From: Massospora cicadina
Lineage: Eukaryota; Entomophthoromycota; Entomophthoromycetes; Entomophthorales; Entomophthoraceae
Direction: 5' to 3'
Length of the DNA stretch: 64,000 bases
NCBI GenBank assembly: GCA_022478985.1
Contig: JAKSZP010009606.1
Coordinates: forward strand, 19,222 to 83,221
Shown here: positions 11,846 to 23,723 of the stretch, in pieces
Position numbering within the stretch: position 1 is the first letter of the stretch
How the letters are laid out: each line of letters starts with the position of its first letter
Made by a program: the position numbers and the translations under genes
Notes under the pieces: generated by a model
The model's database searches: none
Seen by the model: only the letters and a program-made list of their open reading frames with translations
What the model was told of the DNA's origin: nothing

Positions 11846-14024
11846 TGTAAGAATTTATTGTTCTTGGTTATTATCAGCAAATAACCCCAATAAACTTAGT
11901 GCTTCACAAGTTTGGTCCTTGTGCACTTCATCCGCATTGTATAGTATATGATATTATCAGTTGATAATACTATGATGACTATTATCCAAAGTTGAGTGAA
12001 TTTCTTAGATCTTGGCCCAATGCTCGGCCAGTATTCCCACTCAAAATACTTGAGAAGTTTTGATATATAGGGATTTATTCCCTCGCACTGTCCAACCCAA
12101 TCTTCTCTGATATTCCTTGGTGAAAGTCTCTTCAGTTCAACACACAGTCAGCAGAAATCCCTGATTGTTTTCCTTTCTTCTCTAGATCCCCGCTCAGATC
12201 TTTGCTCTTTTCCCAAAAGAATCTTCCAATTATTGCACAAAGCAATATTATCCTTAAGAATATAACAATTGAAAGCTGACAATAGTTTACTCTTAAACTA
12301 TATACTGGATGAAAAACTATAGAACTGTATATCTGTAGTACTATCTAACTGTTTTTTTATTATAAGTGTGTTCTAGGGAATTTATAGTGGTGATTCAGTC
12401 ATCTAACCCTTGGTTGACATCTCTTTGATGAAATGGCAGATGTTTTATTGAATCACCCATTGTTAGAATTTTAACCAGATGGAATCATTCAATGATTAAT
12501 CATTATTTGGGATGATATGGCCAATCCTAATGGAATGGCTTATTGACTGAATTTCATTTTATTTGATATGATTGCTGGTTAATTGCTCCCAAATTTGGTT
12601 TGAGAAAAATTAGTATTCCACCAAGTTTGGAAGTAGGTTTGAGTGGGGCAAATTGGTGGCCCCAAATTAATATAAGGATCACTGGTGACTAATAGCTGAG
12701 GATGATTCAATTAGTATCAGTCAGTGGAAGCAGTGTTCAATGCCAACTGCTATTTGTGGACCATTGTGGAATTTCCAGCAGAAAGCTGATGTATTCACTT
12801 TAATCGTTTACCAAGGAATTCACTGCCTATACTGATAATCCGAGGTCAGCGGATCTGACAATCATGAGTTTGAGGTGGCTGAAGTTGTTTCCAGCGCCTC
12901 ATTTATTATAATCAGTTAACTGAGATAAGATGAGAAGAGATGTCAGCGAGATGTTGAGATTTTCCAAGTCAAAGTGAGTGACCTAAGTTGTTTCCAGCAC
13001 ATTATTATCAACTTGAAGGTCTAACAAATTTGACATTTATTTAGATTAATTATTTATATGGCTCACTGGTGACTTAAAGCCAAGAATGAGCTAAAATTAA
13101 TTCAGACATTGGGAAGGATGGAGCGAGAGGACCAACTTCAGGGAATAGATCAGTGCAGTAGAAGAAGAAGAAGAGTGGTTGGCTGGAAGAACCAGCAGAA
13201 GAGCCGATAGGTCAGCGATGAGTGCAGTAGCCCTTTTGTAAGTATAAATACCTGGCGCTTTATTCTCAATAATTATCTCCCTTTGCCTATTCTACCTTTT
13301 GTTTTAAGTTTATGTTTATTTCGTTGGTTTGAGTTTAGGCTGGGGGATCCCTGAATGGCGTGGGTGACACGCCAAGGGGTTAGCTGGCGCTGCTGGCCCT
13401 GACGCCTAAGGTAAACTTCAAGGGCTGACCAGTCTTCATACTGGTTAGCCTGCCAACTAGCAGAACCCATAGTTGATTTACTGACATCCTTCCTCATCTC
13501 GGCAGCAATAGTCTTCCCCATCCTGGCTTGGATTCTTTCATTGGACATACTCAAGACCTAAATGGATAGAGTCAGAAAACGTGTCCCTAACGTTTTCCTC
13601 TTGATCCAAGCAAACCAACCATATTTGGCTAGCGACCTGCTTAGGTAATGGGACTTATTACCCATTAAGGCAGGTCATGAACCAAATAATTGATTCACTA
13701 GTTGCAGGCGGCATCAATCGCCTTGCAACTTACTTTCAATTCCCAATCTTTGGTGATGAAACCAACCATTCCCAATTAGTAACCCTAATAGTTAATCACT
13801 ATCAGATGCCCCTATTTCGTTGGCAAGTCCGCCCAATGAGATCTTAAGCATTTGTCCGGATTGATCCCCAATGGATATGACCAGGCAAATATCCTAAAAT
13901 CCCCCAAACATAGATACTCCAAAATCAGGGTCCACTGATTTCCAGTTCACCTCACATTAGGGAATTATTTCCTAGCGATTCCTGGTAATTTAGCAGGTTG
14001 GGAATATGGGTAAAAATCCCAATA
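11846..14024 (-). repeat. 3' LTR of Gyp-F, split by LTR-E
   Basis: The pieces 11846-12460 and 13487-14024 align end to end with the uninterrupted LTR at 22574-23718. The LTR length without the insert is about 1148 bp against 1145 bp for the other copy. The terminal CA at the outer-strand start has become TA (14024). Confidence 0.85.
12461..13486 (+). repeat. Solo LTR-E, copy 1
   Basis: A 1026-bp TG..CA repeat (TGTTAGAATTTTAACC to TTTACTGACA) that interrupts the Gyp-F 3' LTR. The other Gyp-F LTR provides the empty site at 23185/23186. The flanks CCCAT and TCCTT are a weak 3-of-5 target duplication. A TATA-like GTATAAATACC near 13241 suggests plus orientation. A second copy is at 28027-29089, and no internal region is attached to either. 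Confidence 0.75.
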
Positions 14025-14040
14025 CATCCCCCCTCTTGCC
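14025..14040 (-). other. Polypurine tract of Gyp-F
   Basis: On the minus strand it reads CAAGAGGGGGGATG directly before the LTR start. It is the expected second-strand primer site and confirms that the 11846-14024 repeat is the 3' LTR. Confidence 0.7.
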
Positions 14041-16085
14041 TAGATTTCCAGTGAGAAAAGGACAGAGGCATGAGAACACCTCTTTGGACACTTGGTTGAA
14101 TAATTCATTGGCTCAAGCGGAGTATGATTGTTAATACTAAACACTGCTTGGGCTGACCTTTAGCATGCAGCGCTCTTCCTCCTCACTACCACCTACCCAG
14201 AGCGCGGTCCTTATGATCTACTTTCATGCCAGGCTGATTGATTTACTCATGATGATATTAGTCCCAGGATCCAGTTTTCCCCCTGTCAGGGCATATGACC
14301 TGCTGTTATATTCAGGATTCTTCATCCTGCATCCTCAATTTCCTTATTTTCTCCTCATCCTAGACAGGAGCCTTTTTCTGTCTATGTTTTTTTATGTCTC
14401 ATTTAAGAATATTTGTTTATGAATGCCCTTGTTATTTCTCATAACCTCTTGGCTCAAGTCATTCTTGATTCTTCTCTTGGAGAGCTTATCCCATTAAATT
14501 TAAGATTAATTTCTCCAAAATTGGAGCTTAATGGATTGTAGAGTGCATAATGTCAACTTCCATATAAGTCTGACTTCCCCTTTCATCCAGCTCATATGTC
14601 AAATTCCAAGTCACTGTATCAACAGCTTCTAAACAGTTTGTCTGACCAGGATATTTGGCTCTTCCAACAGATGAGTCAGGATGCATGACGGAACCTCTTA
14701 TATGGTCCTTCCAGGACTCATACTCCTAGTATGGCACCAGAGGCAAGTCCTTCCATCGAATTACCAGAAACAGTAACCAATCTTTCCAAAAACAGGCTTG
14801 CAATCATTTTGAACAACTCTCGGTTGATTCTTCCTCTGTTGTCAATTCTAGAGTTTGGTTTTAAAACTCTCCTGGATTTGGCTCCTTCTACATATGTGCC
14901 AAACATCATTGTGGATGCTCCTGAATTTATGCCCTTTGCTCTTGATCTCTCCTTTCTTGCCAGGTCAGACTTGCTTCCTGAGTTCCTTTTCCAACTTGGA
15001 CAATACTAAAAACCCACTGTCTTTGCTACTGAGCTCACCATCAGTAAAAGTATTTATTTTGAACTCCCTACGCATAATTGATGGCTCTAGTCACCAAGGC
15101 TTTTTACATAGTGCTGAATCCCTTCAATATTGAGCTCATCCTAGATCGGGATACTGCAGCCTATGCTCTTTGCTTTGCTGGCCATGTTGTAAAATTTGGG
15201 CCACAAGGCTTCCAGACTCTCCCAGGCTCTATTGCTCCTTCTCTTCAGCTTCTGAGAAGCTGTGTAGTCATTGCTTGCAGGATGCTTTTCACTCCCTGCA
15301 TGACTATCTCATCTCCAGCGCTTCCCATCAGTATCTTCCGCTTATGGCTTTAGTAGGGGGCATGATTTAACAACCCCCATCAAGCATCTCTTGTTCGCTG
15401 ACAGACCATATGTCCAGTGTTCTTGATGAAGCCCGTCATCAGGCGCTCAAGAATATTCTTCTGGCTCCGGTACCATATTGGGATTACTTGGTGTTATTTG
15501 CCAACTGCCTCTTTCTAAACTGTTGCTTTCCTCCCCACTCTGGGGTTTTGCAATTGCCTTCTTCTGACATTTCAATTTCCCTTCCCCTAGTCACTTTCTC
15601 ACAGGGATCTGCGTTTGCTCAAAAACTTGGTTTTGTGTAGGTTTAGCCCTTGCTAGCGTCCATTCTCACATCAATTTTGATGGGCTATTCATTCCTACTG
15701 CAATCTATCCTCCCTCCCCCAAGAGACGACATAAATAAATCATCCCTGTATTGAGGATAATTAATACAAATTATAAAATATTGGTTTTTTTCTATGTGGT
15801 TTATAGGATATTTATATCCAATATATTTTATCAATTTTTTATTTTTCTTCTTCTTTTTTTAATGGGATTTGACCTTGTTTTGGTTCAGAGGTCCAACTTT
15901 CTTTATTTTTCTCCTAAACTGGGTCCTAGGTACTTAAACCTACCAGTTTTCTATGGTTCAGAGGTTTTTTTCTAGAATTAACCATCTAGATTGGTTCAGA
16001 GGTCCCGTTTTTGGACTTGAACTAATCATCAGGACATGACAAACTGAATGGTTCATTAGTCCTTCAAAAACTCTTTTTTTTTTTT
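14041..16085 (+). other. Unidentified coding-like insert in Gyp-F
   Basis: This segment lies between the integrase C-terminus and the polypurine tract of Gyp-F, where related elements have only about 50 bp. Plus-strand open stretches at 14731-15009, 14855-15133, 15078-15353 and 15410-15640 look like successive frames of one decayed protein (blocks LPETVTNLSKNRLAIILNNS, ILDRDTAAYALCFAGHVVKF). The AT-rich end (15740-16085) has three copies of GGTTCAGAGGT. I do not recognise the protein, see no terminal repeats and find no clear target duplication. Confidence 0.4.
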
Positions 16086-16089
16086 CCTC

Positions 16090-17180
16090 AATCCATCGCT
16101 TCAAATACTTAGCATGGACTCAATTTACAACTCTTCCATCTCAGAGATTCTTGATGGAGTAGGCGTCAGTTGCCATCTTAGCAATAATCTCAAATGGACC
16201 TGACCACAATGCATCTAGTTTGTTTCTTCTTCCAGAAATCATGCATATTGCAATAGGAAACATTTTTGCCTATTCGATATTCTGCTAAGGCTGGTTGGTT
16301 CTTATTGTCCATCAGGTTTTCTCATATCCTTTTCTTCAACATAGTATCAAATGCTTGCGATTTCATCTAAATTAGGATATTCATCAGTTGGTTCAAGTAC
16401 TGTTTGGCACTTATCCCCAATGTTGGTTCCACCACCAAACATAAAATTGGTGGCAACGCGGTCTCCCTCCCATATAACAGCTCAAACGGCAATTTTCCTG
16501 TCGCCATATGATGACTGATATTGTAGGCAAATGTCACTGAGCTCAGGTACGTTCCCCACTTAGAAGTTCTTCCTGCGACCAGCTTTCTCAGTGTCATAGT
16601 CAGCATTCCATTCACTCATTCTACCTGTCCGTTTGTATCCAGCTGGTAGGGTACAGACACGACTCCTCTGATTCCCATTATCTCATTCAGTCGCAGGATC
16701 ACATGAGATGTGAAGTTTGTCCCATTATTGCTAAGCAGGACCTGCGGGCATCCATGTCAATATACTACTTGATCCAGGATGAACTTTGCGGTTCTGGTAG
16801 CATCTACTTTTACCAGGGCCTTCATCTCAACCCATCTTGTCAGATGGTTGATCGAAACTATTATGTACTTGACTCCCCTGTGCTCATCATCAGCAGTCCC
16901 ATCATGTAAATGGATACCATATGCCAGGCAAATCCAAGGTGGACCAGTTTGTATCCAGTTTTATTCTTATGTGGCTTGTGCATCTGGCACTTCACACAAC
17001 AAGCTAGATAGTCAGCAACATCATAGTTAAATGACTCCCAGAATTACTGGCAAATATGATCAGTTGTTTTTCTCAGGCCTCCTTGCCTGACAACCTTATG
17101 AGTGGCTTGAACGATAGCTGCTCTTTCTGAAAGCTTCAGGAATAATAACTTCTTCCAATCAATTATCTTAAACACTTGTC
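16090..17180 (-). pseudogene. Integrase of Gyp-F (broken)
   Basis: The C-terminal segment near 16100-16200 matches the same region of Gyp-B at 34125-34200. The core block VTFAYNISHHMATGKLPFELLYG is encoded at about 16545-16470, a near match to the Gyp-A and Gyp-B integrases. The zinc-binding N-terminal part is around 16950-17100 and is out of frame in places. Not functional. Confidence 0.65.
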
Positions 17181-17339
17181 CATCCATGGTCTCAGTGTTT
17201 TACATAGCTTTCAAAGTGCACCTTGGATTTTTCAGGGCTAATTCTCAATTTCTCCAGCGACCATTCTCTGGAATAGCTCATCCGCCTGCTGGTATACCAT
17301 CTAGACCATTGGTATCCACAATAAGCCATCTGCATTCTG

Positions 17340-18660
17340 GTGAGAAGCCCCTGCTCGGTGGACAATCTCATAATCATAAGCCTGTAGCTTAAGTGCCCAT
17401 TGGGCCAGTTATCCTTCTGGTTCTCTCAAATTGTGGAGCCAATGAAACAAAGAGTGGTCCGTCACCACTTTAAAGTGCATTCCATGGATATACACCCAAA
17501 GCTGCTTACAGGCGTAAATGACCACAAGGCATTCATTCTTAGTTACAGTGTAGTTCCTCTCAGTGGCTGAGAGTGTCCAGCTAACATATGCCACTGGATG
17601 TTTGCCCCAAGTTCATCTACTTGACTTAGTATGGCACTAATCAATGTCAATGAAGCATTGGTTTGTATAATAAACTCTTGATCGAAATTTAGATATTTCA
17701 AAAAGTGGAGAATTTATTAGGTACTGGCTTAACTCATCGAAGTATTCCTGCACTTCTTCATTACATCCAAATCCTTTTTTGGATCCTTTGATAGATGGAA
17801 TAAGGGCTCAGCTACACGGGCAAAGTCTTAGATAAGACTTCTGTAGTATCTGACCATCCCAAGAAACACTTGGATGTCTTGGACACTCTTTGGCACAGCC
17901 TTCCATTCTATGGCTTCTATCTTCTGGGCTTGCATCTGCAATCCACTAGAGATGATCAAAAATCACAGATATTCCAACTCTTTTTTTAAGAAGTAATACT
18001 TCCTTGGCTTAATCTTCAGGTAAGCCGCTGACAGTTGCTTAAATACTTCTTCCAGGTGGTGTAGGTGATAAGTAAACGTCCTACGGAACACATTGATATC
18101 ATCCAAGTATACCAGAACGCACAACTTCAATTCAGTATAGAATCCATAGCCCTCTGGAACATTGCAGGCGCATTGCATAGACCCTGGTGCATTCTCATTG
18201 GTTGGTATAGCCCCTACGCAGTAATAGTTGCACATTTTTCTCGGTCTGTTTTTGGTAAATTGATTTGCCAATATCCTGAGAACAGATCCATCACAGAGAA
18301 ATACTTTGATTTTCCCAATTGATCTAGTTCATCATTGATCCTTGGTAGGGGATACAATTCCTTCTTCATAATCTTATTCAGCTTTTAGTAGTCAATCACC
18401 ACCTGGTTGGAGCCATCCTTTTCCTTCATAATTATAATCAGACTCACCCAGGGACTCAACGATGGAACTAGAAGCCCATGCTTCACTAGTTTGCTGATTT
18501 CATCTTCCACTACCCCTTCATCCAGATTTAATTGTTGGATTGGTCTCATCCTGATTGGCAAATTTTCCCTGGTGTCAACCTTGTGTATTACTTCTCTCAC
18601 GCATCCCAAATCATGGTCATCCTGAGAAAATACTTCCCAATACTTTTAAAAAAATTTGAG
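17340..18660 (-). pseudogene. Reverse transcriptase and RNase H of Gyp-F (broken)
   Basis: The frame at 18609-18385 precedes and begins reverse transcriptase (IRMRPIQQLNLDEGVVEDEI, then VVIDY). The frame at 18271-17963 includes CVLVYLDDINVF, with the YLDD catalytic motif at 18098-18109 intact, and YLKIKPRKYYFLKKELEYL. RNase H is recognised at about 17700-17400 by the C-terminal block VVTDHSLFHWLHNL (17455-17410). Stops and frame changes separate these parts. Confidence 0.75.
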
Positions 18661-18669
18661 CACCTCCTC

Positions 18670-19530
18670 TTGCTAGCCTTATGACAGATCAGCGAGTTGC
18701 TCTTGATCAACCAATAGGTTGATACTCTCAGTTACCCCAGCTGGTAATCCCATTTCATTGAGAGTCCCAAGATTGTGGAATCTCCTCAATTTGGTCATCG
18801 GGATTAGATGAACAAATGCAATGATCTGATTCTTCCTGATCTTCATCAGTTTTTCACTTAAATTTGCCAGGAGAAACTCGAATTTCTCCATAGACTGGTA
18901 TTATTATACCAGGAGCCACCCAAGGCTCTACTCTGGACTTCTTCCAGAGGCTTCTGACCTCCCCATATAACAGCTCAGGTATATTCAATCTCAACCCCAT
19001 GTCAACTATCATCTGTGATCCTGCCATTATGGTCTTCTCATTATTGATCCTCAGTGGAATTCCCTAGTTTTCTAGGATTTCCATCAGCATTTCTCATCAC
19101 TTCCGGCCAACTAATTATTATCAAATCAGGACAATGCCATCATTTTATATCAACTTGATAAAGCTATTTCTCCTATTCAGTGGAGCTTCACCATCCTTCT
19201 GATATACCAATGATAACGTCTGACCCAATATGGTCAACATATTATCCTCAAAGTTACATTTAACTCCATAATTGCATAGAAATTCCATCCTGATCAGAAT
19301 GTCAACATTTTAGTTGGCCAAAACTATTGCTGGCACAGATACCACCAAGGACCTAAATTATAGTGTCAAAGCACTATACGGTTCACAAGAGATGGTAATA
19401 TTTGGCCCAGCTGTTCCGTACTCCTTCTTATGTTCTAAGTCTGGCGAGATCTTCATCCTCTTTACCAGCTTGGTCAAGACAATATTGATAAGCCTCAGCT
19501 GTCAACAATCGCCCTCACCTGCACTCAATT
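18670..19530 (-). pseudogene. Protease and linker of Gyp-F (broken)
   Basis: Near 19505-19480 the minus strand reads AIVDS, stop, GLINIVLTKLV. This is the aspartic protease active site DSG with a stop codon inside it. The C-terminal part with LTILGQTLSLVYQKD lies near 19240-19190. The linker to reverse transcriptase (18891-18679) matches the linker of Gyp-A at 3549-3809. Confidence 0.6.
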
Positions 19531-20943
19531 ACTTGTATGTCTATATATGTACACTTGGAGTATTGCAATATAGTTAATTGAGTGAATAGCGGCATTATTA
19601 GCTATATTGAGGGTGTAAATAATTTGCACCAATAAATCAGGAAACAATTCCTTTATTACGCTGAGGGGGATTGACAAATTGGCCTCATCTAATCAGACTT
19701 CAGATAAGTCTTCCAGAATCTCAGCAGTCTGAATTTTGTCCACCAGTTGTAAAGCGTATGGCCAGGCAACTTCCTTAAAAATATTAGGGTCGATTCCCTT
19801 TGCCCCAGATCTGGTCACTGTATTAATGTCCAAATTGACCACTTGATACAGTTGATCCTGTACATCTTAGTCCAAAAACAGATCACTGATATCAATTTCC
19901 TCAGTCATGATGTCAGGAGGCACAGGCTTCTCTGCAGCTCTAGACTGTTCTCCATCTAGGCCACAGGCCCTTTTCCCATTTCCTTAATGGCAGCTGACTC
20001 TTTCACCTGGACCACACTGATTTGATCCTTTGGCTTCTTACAGTGCACGGCAAAATGTCCCTTCCCACCACATTGGTAGCAGACCTTTTCTTTCTTATTC
20101 ATCTGTCTGAATTCTTCAGGCTTATTCCATGGCATAGTTTGATTTTTGTCTCTTTAGCACCTTCATTTCCCTTTTGTGGGATTTGATTGCGCACCTGATT
20201 GAACTTGAAACTTCTGTTTGGGGCTTCAAAGTTGCTCCCAAAATTTTCAAATAATATACCATTTAAGAGGTAGCTATTTCCATCGTGAACACGGAAGATA
20301 TCATGCAGTGCAAATTGTGATAGGGCCAAAGGGCCACTTGTAAGGCGATTCTGGCATCAAAGTCATCCAGTATCTTCACTCCAACCAGGATTTTCGACTC
20401 CTGGTAGAACTGAACCTCAAAGCTTGCTAAAGACTCATCTTTATGGAACTGGATTCCCATAAACTCCTATTTGCGCTTTGACATGCGCGTCAGACTCCCA
20501 AATTTCTTCATGATGGCTGTCTTGGCCTCCACATATAACCAGCTGTCCCCCTCCAAGTGGGGTAACACTAAGTTCTGACAGTTGGTGCCCAGGAAATTCA
20601 TGACCATCAACGCCTTTTGACAATCACCGCAGCCATACATGGTCATATTGAACAGTCAGAAAAACGCTGAGCGTTATCCTAATGGAACGTTGGTAATTTC
20701 AGCATTGCCTTAAATTCCTCCAAGTTATCTTTAGCCAATTCTCTATGTTCAGTCACTTGGCTCACTTGAGGAGTGACTTCAGGCATCATCTCTGAAATTG
20801 CAGCAAAACGAGTGGCATGTTTCTTGGGGTTCAACTTCCCAATTATTTATGAGGACTTCTTTCTTCAGCATCGCTTGCCACAATTGGCTCACAATCGCAT
20901 TTGTGAGTTTTAAGTTCCTTGACCTGTTTGATCAGTCACTATA
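19531..20943 (-). pseudogene. gag C-terminal part of Gyp-F with CCHC zinc knuckle
   Basis: Capsid-like frames lie at 20623-20441 and 20460-20263. A perfect retroviral-type zinc knuckle, CYQCGGKGHFAVHC, is encoded near 20085-20040, so this is the nucleocapsid part. The gag is cut by the mariner at 20944. The part between 19,531 and 19,990 would be the gag-protease spacer. Confidence 0.7.
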
Positions 20944-22252
20944 CATACTGCATTCAAAAAGTTCCGGGACTAACGCTATTAAGGACACAAATTTTCAGAT
21001 AAATTAAAATTTATTATTTATTATTCAAGATACATCCCTTCCCTCTCTATACAGATTTTAGATCTCTCATACAATTGTTGAAAGGCATGCACATAGTTCT
21101 CCTTCAAAATCGTGTTTAAAACAGCTGTCACATTCTTCTGTTTTGTCTCTACATTGTCAAAACGCTGCCCCTTCAGTGCCACCTTCAGCTTAGGGAAAAG
21201 AAAGAGAGTCAGCCGGAGCCAAATCTGGTGAGTAGGGTGGATGTTTAATCACTGTGACTGAATTTCCAGCGAGAAATTGTGAGACAATCAATGATGAGTG
21301 GACTGGAGCATTGTCATCAGAAGAAACCACTCCCCTGATTGGTACATTTCTGGCCTAACCCTGCGAATTCTTTTCAAAAGGCGATCAAGTACCTCTTTGT
21401 AAAATAGTCCAGTTACAGTCTTGCCGGGTGGCAAGAATTCTTTGTGGATCAGTCCCCTTGAATCTAAAAATGTGATCAGCATTGTTTTCACTTTTTATTT
21501 TGTGGCCCTCACTTTCATGGGTCTGCCATCTCCTGGGTCGCGCCATTCAGCTGTTTGACGTTTGGTAGATGGGTCATACTGGAAACACCACAATTTGTCG
21601 CCTGTGACAATGTTCTGTAAGAAATTCTGGTTGTCATCAGCCCATTCAATGAGACTATGCGACGCTTCCACATGTTGTTCTTTTTACTCTGCTGTTAACA
21701 AGTGTGGAATGAACCTGGCACACAGTTTCCATTTGCCGAGTATGTCATGCACAATAGTGTAAATACTACCCACACTGATGCCAATCTCTTCTGATAAAAT
21801 CTGGATGCTCAGCCAACGGTTGATGGACAGTGCATCACAGACACGCTTGACATTCTCATCAGTCACGCTTGTGGAGGGGCGCCCATCTCTTGGATCATCT
21901 TCTAGAGACTAACAACCATTTTTAAAACATGCATACTACTCAAACACTTTGCTACAACTTAAACAATGTTTTCCATATGCAAGTTGCATCATCAAAAACG
22001 TTTCTGTCGCACTTTTTTCACATTTAAAACAAAATTTAATTGCAGCTCTTTACTCCATCTCAAAAATTATAACAAGGAAAAACCAGATAAACTTAACAGT
22101 GTCGCTGTTTACTATGGAATGAGTCCTCAACAATGCAATTGTCACAAGAAGTGGGTGAAGGTTGTCACATAGTGTTCCAGCTGTGACACAGAGCTAGCTC
22201 CATCTGTATGTCTATAGCAGCATCAGTCCCAGGACTTTTTGAATGCACTGTG
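20944..22252 (-). mobile_element. mariner (Tc1/mariner superfamily) transposon, complete ends
   Basis: A 1309-bp element with 28-bp terminal inverted repeats (20944-20971 and 22225-22252, 24 of 28 identical; core TGCATTCAAAAAGT) and flanking TA dinucleotides (20942-20943 and 22253-22254), the standard mariner target duplication. It encodes one transposase on the minus strand. It is inserted in Gyp-F gag and so is younger than Gyp-F. Non-functional because the transposase is broken. Confidence 0.92.
21021..22058 (-). pseudogene. mariner transposase, DD34D type (inactive)
   Basis: Cut-and-paste transposase that binds the terminal repeats and cuts DNA through an Asp triad. From the ATG at 22058 to the stop at 21021 is 1038 bp, 345 codons, the usual mariner length. 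The N-terminal helix-turn-helix region lies at 21866-21684 (LSIQILSEEIGISVGSIYTI). The first Asp is in TGDK near 21600 (usually TGDE), the second in DDNAP near 21310, and the third in SPDLAPAD, 34 residues later. Codon 3 is a stop and a frameshift lies near 21305, so it is inactive. The protein resembles animal mariners. Confidence 0.88.
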
Positions 22253-22254
22253 TA

Positions 22255-22552
22255 TATCAGCGCTGAAATTTCTCAAATGAGCGCAATATGCTTCTCACTC
22301 CTTTTTCAGATATAAGTTCTCTCAAATTAGGTCCCCTTCTTTCTTCTTTCACAAAGTTACTTTCCCAATTAACTCATTCCCAAAACTTGCAACATTATTG
22401 ATCCCTTCTTCACTTGGCAACTCATTCTAAAGCTGTAAATTCCCAGTAATCTGCTGAGTTTAGGGCATTCTGATTTAGGGTGGCTAACTCCATCCATAGT
22501 TTTTGTAACTTGTTTTTTACAACATCCTTATAAGTTCTTCTACTCAACTACA
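22255..22552 (-). pseudogene. gag N-terminal remnant and leader of Gyp-F
   Basis: The stretch between the mariner and the primer site would hold the Gyp-F leader and the beginning of gag. No long open frame remains. The position next to the primer site, not sequence similarity, is the main evidence. Confidence 0.4.
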
Positions 22553-22570
22553 CCCCTGTAGTGAGCACCA
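22553..22570 (-). other. Primer-binding site of Gyp-F
   Basis: On the minus strand it reads TGGTGCTCACTACAGGGG, three bases inside the 5' LTR. It begins TGG, as expected for pairing with a tRNA 3' CCA end. It is the reference copy for the shared site in Gyp-A, B, C and D. Confidence 0.75.
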
Positions 22571-22573
22571 AAT

Positions 22574-23718
22574 TGTAAAAATTCATTGTTCTTGGTTATT
22601 ATCGGCAAACAACCCCAATAAACTTATTACTGCATAGGCTCAGTTCTTGTGCACTTTGTCCGCGTTGTATAGTATATGATATTATTGGTTGATAATAGTA
22701 TGACAACTATTATCCATAGTTGAGTGGAATTCTTGGATCTTGGCCCAACGCTCAGCCAGTATTCCCACTCAGAATACTTGATATGTCTTGATATAGGAAT
22801 TTAATCCCTCGCACTGTACAACCCAATCACTCTGAGATTCCCTGGTGACAGTCTCTTTGGTCCAACACACAGTTGGCAGTAATCCCTGATTGTTTCTCTT
22901 TCCTCTCTAGATCCCTGCTCAGATCTTTACTCTTTTCCCAAAAGAATCTCCACTTTTTTCACAAAGCAATAATATCCATGAGAAAGGCAGAACAATTGAA
23001 AGCTGATAATAGTTTACTCTTAAACTATATACTGGATGAAAAACTATAGAACTGTATATCTGTAGTACTATCTAACTGTTTTTTATTATGAGTGAATTCT
23101 AGAATTTATAGTGGGGATTCAGTCATCTAACCCTTAGTTGACACCTCTTCAATGAAATGGCAGCTGTTGCTGTTGAATCACCCATCCTCATCTCAGCAGC
23201 GATGGTCTTCCCCATCCTGGCTAGGATTCCGTCAATTGGACATCCTGAGACCTAAATGGAAAGAGTCAGAAAACGTGTCCCTAACATTTTCCTCTTGATT
23301 CAAGTGAACCAACCATACATGGCTAGCGACCTGCTTAGGCAATGGGATTTATTACACATTGAGGCAGGCCTTGAACCAACTGATTGATTCACTAGTTGCA
23401 GGCTGCATCACTCGCCTTGCAACTTACTACTCATTCCTAATCAGTCAGTGATGAAACCCAACTGATTCCAATTAGTCCACCTGATAGTTAATCACTTTCA
23501 GCTGCTCCTATTTTTTGGCAACTGCGCCAATGAGATCTTAAGAATTCAACTGGATTGATCCCTAATGGATATGACCAGGCGAATATCCTAAAGTCCCCCA
23601 AACATAGATACTCTGAAATCAGGGTCCACCAATTTCCAATTCACCTCGCATTAGGGAATTATCCCCTAGCGATTCCTGGTAATCTAGCAGGCTTGGAATA
23701 TGGGCAAAAAGCCCAACA
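22574..23718 (-). repeat. 5' LTR of Gyp-F
   Basis: An 1145-bp TG..CA repeat, starting TGTTGGGCTTTTTGCCC on the minus strand and ending TTTTTACA before the primer site. It is the uninterrupted partner of 11846-14024 and shows the empty site for LTR-E at 23185/23186. Confidence 0.85.
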
Positions 23719-23723
23719 CCTGA

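Larger units (their letters stand above)
11846..23718 (-). mobile_element. Gyp-F, complete but decayed Ty3/Gypsy retrotransposon with internal insertions
   Basis: Minus-strand element flanked by a perfect 5-bp target duplication, CCTGA at 11841-11845 and 23719-23723. It has a 5' LTR (22574-23718), exact primer site (22553-22570), gag, protease, reverse transcriptase, RNase H, integrase, polypurine tract (14027-14037) and 3' LTR (11846-14024). Three later insertions enlarge it: LTR-E in the 3' LTR, a mariner in gag, and an unidentified segment of about 2 kb between integrase and the polypurine tract. It landed inside half-LINE copy d. Confidence 0.85.

Noticed and set aside
16070..16090. A T-run as the poly(A) of a retroposon.
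   Set aside because: It is at the wrong end of the unidentified insert for a minus-strand retroposon, and no target duplication was seen around it.
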